Part shown: positions 8,752-15,329 of the stretch, piece by piece
Layout of the letters: each line of letters opens with the position of its first letter
Numbering within the stretch: the first letter of the stretch is position 1
IMG/VR virus record: IMGVR_UViG_3300028423_000044
Location: 1 to 24,368 of that record
Origin: a virus
Strand: one strand, 5' to 3'
Length of the DNA: 24,368 nt
The notes under the pieces: generated by a model
Databases searched by the model: none
What the model was told of the DNA's origin: nothing
The model's input: only the letters and a program-made list of their open reading frames with translations
Translations under genes and position numbers: made by a program

Positions 8752-8977
8752 GGGCGGTTTAGGTAAGTGGTTCGCAGAGGAGTGGGTAGATGTCAAGACT
8801 GGTAAGCCATGCGGTAGGTCCGGTAAGAAGGACAAGCGTAAGTACCCTGCCTGTCGCCCCAAAAAGGTCGCGGAAAAGATGACCGCCGCTGAAAAGAGGG
8901 CGATGGCTAAAAAGAAGACAGGCCGTGAAAGAAAAGAATGGCCTGTCACAGCATCGGGTAAAAGAAGGGGCCGCTAA
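8744..8977 (+). CDS. Basic conserved phage protein, GLGKWFAEEW type (77 aa)
   Basis: I start it at ATG 8744, not at the longer in-frame 8645, because the longer form would lie almost wholly inside the preceding gene and MARGGLGKWFAEEWVDV is the typical N-terminus of this family as I remember it. A two-cysteine segment (KPCGRSGKKDKRKYPACRPK) could be a metal or structural site. The C-terminal half is Lys/Arg-rich (EKRAMAKKKTGRERKEW). The function is unknown. It is the last gene of the rightward operon, ending inside the foot of the terminator hairpin. Confidence 0.75.
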   Translation: MARGGLGKWFAEEWVDVKTGKPCGRSGKKDKRKYPACRPKKVAEKMTAAEKRAMAKKKTGRERKEWPVTASGKRRGR

Positions 8978-8988
8978 CGCGGCCCTTT
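8968..8988. terminator. Bidirectional intrinsic terminator between convergent operons
   Basis: A perfect 7-bp GC stem, GGGCCGC (8968-8974) / GCGGCCC (8979-8985), with loop TAAC. On the + strand it is followed by TTTCCTATT; on the - strand by CCTTCTTTTAC. It sits exactly where the late (+) and replication (-) operons meet. The U tracts are imperfect, so termination efficiency is uncertain. Confidence 0.75.
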
Positions 8989-8989
8989 C

Positions 8990-9202
8990 CTATTCCAGAC
9001 TTGCAGATTCATCCAAGAATTCTGTCTCTACACAGGCTAGTCCTGCTACATAAATATCTGGTCTTGACTCAGCAAAGTAAACAGCCGAAGACAGGCTTTC
9101 CATGCAGGACAGTTCAGTGGGTTCTACATTCCCTACAACAGCACGACACTGTGTTGGCTCAGCCATGAGGCAGATTAGAGCTACTGGTGCGAATACCATC
9201 AT
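8990..9202 (-). CDS. Small protein with signal-like N-terminus (70 aa)
   Basis: The ATG at 9202 overlaps the stop of the upstream gene, with GGAGAAAG just before it; the longer frame to 9241 would only extend into that gene. The N-terminus MMVFAPVALICLMAEPTQC is hydrophobic and could be a signal peptide or a short membrane segment. Cysteines fall at residues 11, 19, 33 and 57. No family is recognised. It is the last gene of the leftward operon, ending right at the shared terminator. Export is inference. Confidence 0.5.
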   Translation of the reverse strand: MMVFAPVALICLMAEPTQCRAVVGNVEPTELSCMESLSSAVYFAESRPDIYVAGLACVETEFLDESASLE

Positions 9203-9417
9203 TCTTTCTCCACGATTGAGATGAGTTGGTCGTGATACCACCGAGCCTTCTTGAGATCTTCGAGACCATTCTTGTATCGCCAGCGGTGCATGTACTTGGC
9301 AATGTTACCCCGTAGGTAGCCAATGTACTCCTCCTCTGTGAGGAAGTCCTTGATGTAGTCAATACACTCGATACTTCCCTGACCGTAGTGGGCAGGATGG
9401 TTGACGTTGTCTGTCAT
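9199..9417 (-). CDS. DUF3310 family protein (T7 gp1.7-related domain)
   Basis: I start at ATG 9417 (MTDNVNHPAHYG), which has GGAGAAGAT directly upstream and overlaps the phoH stop by 4 nt (ATGA); the longer frame to 9447 lies inside phoH. The 72 residues show the DUF3310 pattern: NHPAHYGQGSIECIDYI, then GYLRGNIAKYMHRWRYKNG and LEDLKKARWYHDQLI. In T7 this domain occurs in gp1.7, a nucleotide kinase, but free-standing small copies in other phages have no proven activity. Context among nucleotide-metabolism genes fits a role in dNTP supply. Confidence 0.85.
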   Translation of the reverse strand: MTDNVNHPAHYGQGSIECIDYIKDFLTEEEYIGYLRGNIAKYMHRWRYKNGLEDLKKARWYHDQLISIVEKE

Positions 9418-10109
9418 ATCTTCTCCTTCACGAAAACCTCCACCCACATCTTTGTCATGTCGCTTCGGATGATGTCATCCACGTTGAACTCGACGATGGG
9501 CACAGGAAGCATGTGTTTCTTGACCAGATGGATCACCTTAGACAGACCGTCTGCTTCCTTCAGGTCTGACTGCATGATATCACCATTGAGAACGAGCTTA
9601 GTGTTCTGACCCACTCTTGTCAAGAGCATCTTGAGTTCGTGGAAGGTGATGTTCTGCGCCTCGTCACAGATCACGAAGGCGTTGTTGAAGGATCGACCAC
9701 GCATCAGGGCTAGTGGTGCCATCTCGATGTTGCCGTTCTTGATACCAGTCTCGACTACACCCTTCCCTAAGTGCTGCTCAAGTACGTCAATGACAGGCAT
9801 GGCCCACGGTTTAGTCTTCTCTTCCAGATCACCCTTGAGGTAGCCTAAGTCCTTGCCTACAGAAATATGGGGACGAGTGATGACAATCTTGTCTATGTCC
9901 TTAGTGTGGTACAGGCTGGCTGCGTAGCTAGAGACTACATAGGTTTTACCTGTACCTGATGGTCCAAAGACAATGATCTGACTGGACGTAGACAGAGCCT
10001 CTATGTACTCTGCCTGTCTGTCGTTCATTGGTAGGACGCTGAAGCCCTGCTTGTCCTCGTCGAATTTAGTCTTTGTTCTTCTAACTCTTTTCTTAGGAGG
10101 CTGTTGCAT
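9414..10109 (-). CDS. phoH: PhoH-like P-loop ATPase
   Basis: The 231-aa product is a clear PhoH-family NTPase. It has a Walker A motif GPSGTGKT at residues 49-56, the typical KIVITRPHISVGKDLGYLKG block (74-93), and a Walker B FVICDEAQN at 145-153, followed by LLTRVGQNTKLVLNGD. The N-terminus is basic. PhoH proteins are common in marine phages; proposed roles include RNA handling and phosphate stress, but none is settled for phages. The start at 10109 lies 17 nt inside the end of the upstream nuclease gene, which suggests coupled translation. Confidence 0.95.
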   Translation of the reverse strand: MQQPPKKRVRRTKTKFDEDKQGFSVLPMNDRQAEYIEALSTSSQIIVFGPSGTGKTYVVSSYAASLYHTKDIDKIVITRPHISVGKDLGYLKGDLEEKTKPWAMPVIDVLEQHLGKGVVETGIKNGNIEMAPLALMRGRSFNNAFVICDEAQNITFHELKMLLTRVGQNTKLVLNGDIMQSDLKEADGLSKVIHLVKKHMLPVPIVEFNVDDIIRSDMTKMWVEVFVKEKI

Positions 10110-10590
10110 AACTCACATCTTTAAGTTGGCTGATAGGGAGGTTGTAAGCGTCGGCCTTGAATCTGAATCCGTTTGACTTATCGATGTCTCCCTTCCTGAA
10201 GTGAGTGCAGTCCCTGTAGTAGTCTTTACGATCATAGACCCCTAAGAACCAGCCTACGTGCATGTCGTTGTGGACACGGACAAAGGCATACAGGTCACAC
10301 TGCTGCTCGTAGTAGGTGTTGATCGAGCATTCGTAGTGGGGCAGTGGCTTGACTGAGGTACGTTTTGTCTTCACGTCCACAGTCAAGCCGTTAGGAAGGA
10401 CGAGATCGAAGTCTACGTTCTTCTCTTCGTTGGCTACAGTACCACCCAATACCTGTAGGGCGATCTCTTCACCAACAAAGCCAGCGAGATTGCCCTGACC
10501 CTTCGTAATGGAGCGTCTGAGGCTACCCATAGCTGCGGCCTTGTCTCTGGCTCGCACCAGCATCTCGCCTGTTACTTCAACTTCAATCAT
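10093..10590 (-). CDS. PD-(D/E)XK nuclease-like protein (165 aa)
   Basis: I choose ATG 10590 (MIEVEVTGEMLV), preceded by AAGGA at good spacing; the open frame reaches 10635 but would run into the tRNA gene. The sequence shows the order expected of a PD-(D/E)XK nuclease: an N-terminal helix with GFVGEEIALQVLGG (38-51), then NVDFDLVLPNG (58-68) and VDVKTKRTS (71-79), giving D60/D62 and the D72-x-K74 pair, and a DLYAFVRV strand. Substrate is unknown; a host-DNA-degrading or branched-DNA nuclease is possible. It lies between the tRNA and phoH. Confidence 0.65.
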   Translation of the reverse strand: MIEVEVTGEMLVRARDKAAAMGSLRRSITKGQGNLAGFVGEEIALQVLGGTVANEEKNVDFDLVLPNGLTVDVKTKRTSVKPLPHYECSINTYYEQQCDLYAFVRVHNDMHVGWFLGVYDRKDYYRDCTHFRKGDIDKSNGFRFKADAYNLPISQLKDVSYATAS

Positions 10591-10605
10591 CGTCTGTCCT
10601 TTTGT

Positions 10606-10682
<77 letters not shown>

Positions 10683-10690
10683 GCGTTCCG

Positions 10691-12592
10691 TTAGGTAAGG
10701 TCTACAACCTCACAGACCTCACCAGTACACGCATAGGTCTGGCTGGACTTCGTCGTGTCTTCCTTCTCATACTCCGAAAGACGAGACCAGTCAATCCTCT
10801 CTGGCATCAGAGACAGGAGCATCTCGTAGTCAGACTTGCCAACCTCCTGATATGGTGCCTGCTGGTAGGTGTGTTCGCTGTAGGGCAGGAAGCTGACACC
10901 AGACATTTCGTCGAAGTGCTTGTAGACAAACGCACCCACATCGAACCACTCGTCCTTCCGCACGTTGATCGTGACCGAAGGCTTATGCTCACACCAGTTA
11001 CGTTGATAAGCCAGCCACAACTCAAGCTGTTCAATGGCAGTCATGTCCTCCGTAACTACAGCACCCTCAGGTGCTTTCATGGGGAAGCTGAAGACAGTGG
11101 TGGTCTCAGGCTTCATCACACAAGGCTCAGACGGGATACCCTGATCCGTCATAAATTGGGTGAGAGGATCTTTGTTGTCGCCCCTTACAGTCCGAATGTA
11201 GTAATGAGAGTGTCGTGCATGAATACCGCTAGCACTGTCAACAAGCTGGCTAACAGTACCAGAAGGCTTAACACAAGTGATAGCCGCAGAAACAGGGATA
11301 CCGAGTCTCTCAGACCACTCAGCATTCGTGTCAACGGCAACTTTACGGAGATGTTCAAGGGTCTTCTCCAGTCCTTCATTCTTGAGGGTGAGCAGTGGAT
11401 TGTCCATGATGCCAGTCAGGCTAACACCCAACAGCCGCTCTTCTTCTGTGTTGTCCTTCCACTTCTTCCGCAGGTAGGGGAAGTGCGTGTAAGTAGACTG
11501 GATCGTGCCCAAGATCGTAGCCAACTCTACCTTTCGCTCAAGCGTTTCAAGGCTGTCTGTCGCACGGACGACAACTTCTGTAAGGTTGCAGAACTGGTAG
11601 GGTCGGAGGATGATTTCGGAGCAGGGGTTGGTTCCGAACTCCTGCTCAGGGTCACGGCGACCGTTCTTTGCTGCCTGCTTCTTGGATGCCTGACGGTTGA
11701 AGATACCACGCTCACCGCTACCACTCTCCACGAGAGCCATCCACTCGCGCATGAAGCTGACTGCGTCAGGCTTCTCAGTGTAGCTTGTCGAGTTGTTCGC
11801 CAATGCCCGCTGAGGATCGTTCTCCCACCATGCACCGCTCTTAGCGTGACGCATACGGTCATCGCTGAGGTTTGACAGGCTGATCATAGCAGAACGACGA
11901 ACACCGCCTACAACAACCACCTCACCGATCTTGCACATGATGTCATGGCACTCGATGGACGACAGCTTACGTCCTTGAGCTTCCTTGAACTTGGCTACAA
12001 CAAAGTTGAAGAGGTCAACCAGAGGGGCAGGACCACTGGCACGTCCACCGAATGTCTTGAGTCGGGCACCTGCAGGGCGGATCTTCGACACGTCCCACTT
12101 CGGAATCTCACCGCTGTACAGAAGAGCGATGATCTGACGCAGTGCCTTAGCCCAACCTTCTTTGCTGTCCTTGACTACAACAGTGGTGTCACTGATGAAT
12201 AGCTCAGGAACCTCAGGCAGCTTCGACACGAACTGACGCTCGACCGAGAAGCCGACTCCGGTTCCACACAGCAGGATGAACATGGCCTCATCGAAAGACT
12301 TCGGGTCATCAACAGGCAGGTAGCTGCAGTTGTAGGCACAGGTGTTGTCACGATGCAATGCAGGACCAGCCGTCATCATAGCCCGCATGGAAGGCATGAT
12401 GTCGAGGCTAAGGATAGCCTGTTCAATGTCGTCCACCACAACCTCATCACGGGTCACAGGTACGACAACATTGGTGAGGTACCGGCTGACAGTCTCAGAC
12501 CAGCTTTCACGGCGACCCTCGTCCTCTAGCCAACGGGCGTACCGGCTGGTGTGAATGAAGGACTGGTAGTCAGTGGGCAGGTAGTTGTTCAT
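10691..12592 (-). CDS. nrdJ: Class II (adenosylcobalamin-dependent) ribonucleotide reductase
   Basis: This 633-aa single-chain enzyme converts ribonucleotides to deoxyribonucleotides using a B12 cofactor. The finger-loop motif NPCSEI is at 322-327, with the radical cysteine C324; C335 lies 11 residues later, the same spacing as the C408/C419 pair of Lactobacillus NrdJ. The N-terminal redox partner is probably C89 (YNCSYLPVDD). The C-terminal shuttle pair is C622/C627 (YACTGEVC). GGVRRSAMISL (229-239) is another family block. There is no NrdB-like partner in the window, as expected for class II. ATG at 12592 has AGAGGAAACG upstream. It gives dNTPs independent of oxygen, provided the host has cobalamin. 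Confidence 0.95.
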   Translation of the reverse strand: MNNYLPTDYQSFIHTSRYARWLEDEGRRESWSETVSRYLTNVVVPVTRDEVVVDDIEQAILSLDIMPSMRAMMTAGPALHRDNTCAYNCSYLPVDDPKSFDEAMFILLCGTGVGFSVERQFVSKLPEVPELFISDTTVVVKDSKEGWAKALRQIIALLYSGEIPKWDVSKIRPAGARLKTFGGRASGPAPLVDLFNFVVAKFKEAQGRKLSSIECHDIMCKIGEVVVVGGVRRSAMISLSNLSDDRMRHAKSGAWWENDPQRALANNSTSYTEKPDAVSFMREWMALVESGSGERGIFNRQASKKQAAKNGRRDPEQEFGTNPCSEIILRPYQFCNLTEVVVRATDSLETLERKVELATILGTIQSTYTHFPYLRKKWKDNTEEERLLGVSLTGIMDNPLLTLKNEGLEKTLEHLRKVAVDTNAEWSERLGIPVSAAITCVKPSGTVSQLVDSASGIHARHSHYYIRTVRGDNKDPLTQFMTDQGIPSEPCVMKPETTTVFSFPMKAPEGAVVTEDMTAIEQLELWLAYQRNWCEHKPSVTINVRKDEWFDVGAFVYKHFDEMSGVSFLPYSEHTYQQAPYQEVGKSDYEMLLSLMPERIDWSRLSEYEKEDTTKSSQTYACTGEVCEVVDLT

Positions 12593-12610
12593 CGTTTCCT
12601 CTTATTGATC

Positions 12611-13039
12611 TTAGACCAGATCGGTCAGGTTTACTTTCGGGTAGTCCTTGTTCTTAAGAATCTTTCCGTCTGCTCTGCGTTGTACGCTACCATCAGGTTG
12701 GATGCAACGACCGAGATTGTTGATGTGGACTCGTCGGACAGCCTCGTCAAGATCCCATCCCTTTGCATTGGCGAAGCCGTAGACAACATAAACAAGGTCC
12801 GCAAGTTCCTTGAGTTGCTCTTCTTTGGTGTCCCGAAGGTATTCCGATCTCCACTCATCTGCTTCTTCTCCGATAAGCGCAGCGTACAAGTAGGGCTGTG
12901 GCTCTTGTTCAGTCTTCTCTGCGAACTCTTTAACCATACTCAGTACGGTCATGGTCTGAACTCTCGCCTTCGTACCGTAGTCTGTGCCCCAGTAGCCGTA
13001 CATATCCTCAAAGGCTTCAATGTCTGTCTTGTTAATCAC
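12611..13039 (-). CDS. mazG: MazG-like nucleotide pyrophosphohydrolase
   Basis: The 142-aa product has the all-alpha NTP pyrophosphatase signature: E59-x-x-E62 and E78-L-A-D81 separated by about 16 residues (IGEEADEW and KELADLVYVVYG), followed by a conserved HINNLGR near 105-111. The C-terminal half (PDGSVQRRADGKILKNKDY) is typical of phage MazG-like proteins. Such enzymes hydrolyse NTPs or dNTPs to monophosphates; in phages a role in nucleotide recycling or ppGpp control has been proposed. The start is GTG at 13039, overlapping the previous TGA, with AGGAACA upstream; the next Met would cut off 12 residues. Confidence 0.85.
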   Translation of the reverse strand: MINKTDIEAFEDMYGYWGTDYGTKARVQTMTVLSMVKEFAEKTEQEPQPYLYAALIGEEADEWRSEYLRDTKEEQLKELADLVYVVYGFANAKGWDLDEAVRRVHINNLGRCIQPDGSVQRRADGKILKNKDYPKVNLTDLV

Positions 13040-13221
13040 TGTTCCTGTTCCTTCCAGTGTTCAAGCTCTGCGTCCATGTTGAAGTACTCATCGAGGTCTA
13101 TCAGTCTCTCGTCAATCAACCACTCGATGATTCTCTCCTCTGTGATATCGTTCTGTTCGAGGAGCAACATAAGTCCGTAGTTCTCGACCAGTGCCCTTAG
13201 TTTTGACTCGTAGTCGAACAT
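13036..13221 (-). CDS. Small acidic hypothetical protein (61 aa)
   Basis: ATG at 13221 has AGAGGCAGACCT upstream and overlaps the preceding gene by 25 nt. The product is acidic and helical, with NYGLMLLLEQNDITEER near the N-terminus and LIDLDEYFNMDAELEHW near the C-terminus. I recall LLEQNDI / LIDLDEYF as a recurrent small phage protein with no function assigned. Strong negative charge could reflect a protein-binding or DNA-mimic role; that is speculation. Confidence 0.7.
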   Translation of the reverse strand: MFDYESKLRALVENYGLMLLLEQNDITEERIIEWLIDERLIDLDEYFNMDAELEHWKEQEQ

Positions 13222-13421
13222 AGGTCTGCCTCTACCTCTAGCGCATACAGGGTTGTTGTTAGGGTTTCTTTAGTCTCTAGTGCGTCATCGAAGCTCTCGA
13301 AGGTGACTTCTTCAATGAGGATTTCACCGTCTTCGTGACCGACAAGACAAAGATTATACCACAACCCGTCCTCGTCTTCAAATGGTCCATCAATAAATCT
13401 ATGTAGAACGACTGTTGCCAT
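13197..13421 (-). CDS. Small acidic hypothetical protein (74 aa)
   Basis: ATG at 13421 follows GGAGTTGATCG and overlaps the nuclease gene upstream by 23 nt. The product starts MATVVLHRFIDGPFEDEDGL and contains CLVGHEDGEILIEEVTFESF, suggesting a small beta-rich acidic protein. No family is recognised. Gene packing with overlaps at both ends supports it being real. Confidence 0.6.
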   Translation of the reverse strand: MATVVLHRFIDGPFEDEDGLWYNLCLVGHEDGEILIEEVTFESFDDALETKETLTTTLYALEVEADLCSTTSQN

Positions 13422-13755
13422 CGATCAACTCCATGAATTTTTCTAGGTCCAACACTACCAGAGGCTTGCGTCGGTCTTGCTTCAGTACGACCAGAGGTGT
13501 GCATCCATCCGGTGTGTTAGTTGCCGCCTGATCGTAGTGGTTGTAGACTGCGATCTTCTTGAGGGACTTACACTCTACACTGTACGGGAATACTTTTCTA
13601 GCCTTCGAGGAGAGTTTGATATCCTCTCCTGTCTCCCCCATAATAGCTGAACGAACATCAGTGTCAAGTTCCAGATGCGGGAACGTGGTCAGGATCAGAT
13701 CCCTCACCATCTGCTGAAGTCTGCGTCCTTTTGCCTTTGCGCTTTTGACTGTCAT
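13399..13755 (-). CDS. PD-(D/E)XK nuclease, possible junction resolvase (118 aa)
   Basis: The 118-aa protein has a basic start (MTVKSAKAKGRRLQQMVRD) and a PD-(D/E)XK core: GETGEDIKLS with D45, then YSVECKSLKKI with E61-x-K63, followed by an AVYNHYDQAATN helix and a PLVVLKQDRRKPLVVLDLE strand region. The size and motif order fit small Holliday-junction resolvases and phage structure-specific endonucleases; roseophage SIO1 was reported to carry an endodeoxyribonuclease I, which may be this gene. The start overlaps the stop of the Fe-S nuclease gene by four bases (ATGA). Substrate is inferred, not shown. Confidence 0.7.
   Translation of the reverse strand: MTVKSAKAKGRRLQQMVRDLILTTFPHLELDTDVRSAIMGETGEDIKLSSKARKVFPYSVECKSLKKIAVYNHYDQAATNTPDGCTPLVVLKQDRRKPLVVLDLEKFMELIDGNSRST
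13640..13667 (-). promoter_or_regulatory. Candidate sigma70 promoter inside the small nuclease gene
   Basis: On the - strand TTGACA (13662-13667), a 16-nt spacer and TATTAT (13640-13645). The match is good but lies within coding sequence. It could boost the genes for the small acidic proteins, MazG and RNR. It may be chance. Confidence 0.35.
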
Positions 13756-14603
13756 GTTATCTCCGGTACGTCAGGCTCATTAACTACATCGACTAGATGG
13801 ACAGGACCGCCACTGTAGGCGAAGGAGCGAAGGTTAGGCCAACAAGTCTTCTTGAAGTCACAGTAGCTACACATCATGGGCAACTTCATGTTGGGTGAGG
13901 TCTTGCTCTGCGGCACAGGCTCGAAGGTTCTCTCCGGCAACTGTCCTGCTACCACTGCCTTCGCCCGCTCCATCTCCTGTTGCTTAGTCTCGAACTGGTT
14001 AGAGAAGTCATAGACATCGAGGTGTAGGTGACCGTTGACCTTATCGACTACAAGGAATCCACCCCTCTCCTTGTCTACAACAAGCGGGTCGTCCTGACCT
14101 GCGTAGACATAGGAACTAAGCTGGCTGATGTAGCCGAAGGGATCGTCGCTGACCAGATCACCCTTCTTGAACTTCTGGAAGCTCATGGGAGAGGCAGACT
14201 TAACGTCGATGGTCACACCGTCGATCACTGCGTCTCGGCTACCCTTGATGCCGTGTACATTGAGGCGGGTCTGCTTACCCTCTACGGTGTGTCCTGCTGC
14301 CTCTGCAAGGGACAACACCAACTCCTCGATCAGGTCTCCGAAGAAGAACTTGAGGAGAGCATTGGCAGGCAGTGGCTCCGAACTCTCCGACTGGTTGACC
14401 TTGTACCAGAGCTTACGGTCACACGGCGTACCAATGCTGGACAGGGACAGGTAGGCTCTCGGCTCCTGTGGTTTCTCGAAGCGACTGGTTGCCATCTCTG
14501 CAATGTTCTTAGCCATCGAGTTTGCAATGACTTCGTCCCAGCCGCCCAGACCTCTGATGACTGCGTTGATATCCTCAACTAGTGTGTCAATCGTCTTCGT
14601 CAT
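13752..14603 (-). CDS. Cas4/RecB-like Fe-S exonuclease
   Basis: The 283-aa protein has PD-(D/E)XK exonuclease motifs together with four cysteines placed as in Cas4 and AddB. C61 sits in SSIGTPCDRKLWY, and a C-terminal trio C245-x2-C248-x5-C254 lies in MCSYCDFKKTC. Nuclease motifs are GDLIEELVLSLAEAAG (89-104), GSRDAVIDG with D124/D128 (121-129), TIDVKSAS with D133/K135, and QLSSYVY (161-167). Such enzymes resect DNA ends and usually hold a 4Fe-4S cluster. In this operon it probably serves phage recombination, replication-end processing or host DNA breakdown. No CRISPR array or other cas gene is present. The start overlaps the upstream small membrane-protein gene by 17 nt. Confidence 0.85.
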   Translation of the reverse strand: MTKTIDTLVEDINAVIRGLGGWDEVIANSMAKNIAEMATSRFEKPQEPRAYLSLSSIGTPCDRKLWYKVNQSESSEPLPANALLKFFFGDLIEELVLSLAEAAGHTVEGKQTRLNVHGIKGSRDAVIDGVTIDVKSASPMSFQKFKKGDLVSDDPFGYISQLSSYVYAGQDDPLVVDKERGGFLVVDKVNGHLHLDVYDFSNQFETKQQEMERAKAVVAGQLPERTFEPVPQSKTSPNMKLPMMCSYCDFKKTCWPNLRSFAYSGGPVHLVDVVNEPDVPEIT

Positions 14604-14745
14604 CCGTAATCTCCATTAGGTAGGCTGTTACAAGCAGTAGACTTAGGATACTACTCTCGGCCCTGTTAACCTTCCAGTTAAGGTGTAGGTGGGCTATGCC
14701 TAACACAAAGATAGCCCCAATCAAACTCAGTTCAAAGTACGGCAT
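14587..14745 (-). CDS. Small two-segment membrane protein (52 aa)
   Basis: ATG at 14745 has a strong ribosome site (AGGAGAGACACA). The 52-aa product has two hydrophobic stretches, FELSLIGAIFVLGIAHLHL (4-22) and SSILSLLLVTAYLMEI (31-46), joined by a short basic loop (NWKVNRAE), and an acidic tail (TDDEDD). This is a hairpin membrane protein, with both termini probably on the same side. It overlaps the nuclease gene by 17 nt. Holin-like size and layout are suggestive, but it lies in the replication operon, not beside the lysis genes, so the function is unknown. Confidence 0.65.
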   Translation of the reverse strand: MPYFELSLIGAIFVLGIAHLHLNWKVNRAESSILSLLLVTAYLMEITDDEDD

Positions 14746-14766
14746 TGTGTCTCTCCTGAGGGAGGA

Positions 14767-14786
14767 GAGGGGCCGTGAAGCCCCTC
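14767..14786 (-). terminator. GC-rich hairpin after the SSB gene
   Basis: A perfect 7-bp stem, GAGGGGC / GCCCCTC, with a 6-nt loop lies 7 nt after the SSB stop. No T tract follows, so it may be a weak terminator, an mRNA-stabilising hairpin or a processing site that raises SSB output relative to downstream genes. Confidence 0.5.
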
Positions 14787-14793
14787 GCCATTC

Positions 14794-15270
14794 TTACCAA
14801 TTCATCTCTGCTTCTTTTTCCTCGTAAGGAACAAGCTCCAGAATCTTGATCTTGGTCATGGTAGTGCGGGCGTAGATCTTACCGTCCTGACCCTTGAAGG
14901 TAGAGATCAGGTTGGTGATCTCTGCCTTCGAACCGTTGCCGATACGGTCAGTGACAGGATTACCATCAGCGTCAGTGACCTCCGGCGCACCGCCTGCTTG
15001 AGGCAGTTCACGGCCATCCTTTGTGATTACACGATGAGGCCGCATCATCTTGATGACGATCTCACCATCCATCAGGCGCTTCTGCTTAGGCTTCTTCTGC
15101 GAACCTGCAGAGGTCAGCTTTGCGTACTCCTCCTTAGAGAGTACCTGATCGACAACGTAGGCACCCTCAGTCTTCTCGTACTCACCGTCGAAGCCCTTCA
15201 TGTCCCGATTGTTCTCGAAGACTTTGGCCCACTCGATAGTACCAACGGTAGTCACTTCCTTATATGCCAT
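14794..15270 (-). CDS. Phage single-stranded DNA-binding protein (T7 gp2.5-like)
   Basis: The 158-aa product begins VTTVGTIEWAKVFENNRDM and contains QKRLMDGEIVIKMMRPHRV, LPQAGGAPEVTDADGNP and IGNGSKAEITNLIST, a pattern I know from T7 gp2.5-like SSBs of podoviruses. It ends in an acidic tail with a terminal aromatic residue (EEKEAEMNW), the feature by which gp2.5 contacts polymerase and helicase. It coats ssDNA and organises the replisome. ATG at 15270 has AAGGAGATACGC upstream. It has its own promoter in the end of the polymerase gene and a hairpin directly after its stop, so it is probably expressed at a high level. Confidence 0.85.
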   Translation of the reverse strand: MAYKEVTTVGTIEWAKVFENNRDMKGFDGEYEKTEGAYVVDQVLSKEEYAKLTSAGSQKKPKQKRLMDGEIVIKMMRPHRVITKDGRELPQAGGAPEVTDADGNPVTDRIGNGSKAEITNLISTFKGQDGKIYARTTMTKIKILELVPYEEKEAEMNW

Positions 15271-15301
15271 GCGTATCTCCTTTGCTGGCGTTAGTAAAAC
15301 T

Positions 15302-15329
15302 GTTATAGCAGATGATCAGTGGGTGTCAA
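15302..15329 (-). promoter_or_regulatory. Sigma70-type promoter for SSB and downstream genes
   Basis: On the - strand TTGACA (15324-15329), a 16-nt spacer ending in TGC, and TATAAC (15302-15307), making an extended -10. The -35 box overlaps the stop codon end of the DNA polymerase gene, and the SSB start lies 32 nt beyond the -10. Confidence 0.75.

Noticed and set aside
12551-13180. + strand ORF of 209 codons
   Set aside because: Antisense to mazG and the small acidic gene, which have ribosome sites, motifs and coupled overlaps; the product is Ser/Cys-rich and unlike a real protein.
14028-14582. + strand ORF of 184 codons
   Set aside because: Antisense to the Cas4-like nuclease, whose Cys and PD-(D/E)XK motifs prove the - strand frame.
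13752-14603. Cas4-like nuclease as a sign of a CRISPR system
   Set aside because: No repeat array, Cas1, Cas2 or other cas gene is present; the context is phage replication and recombination.
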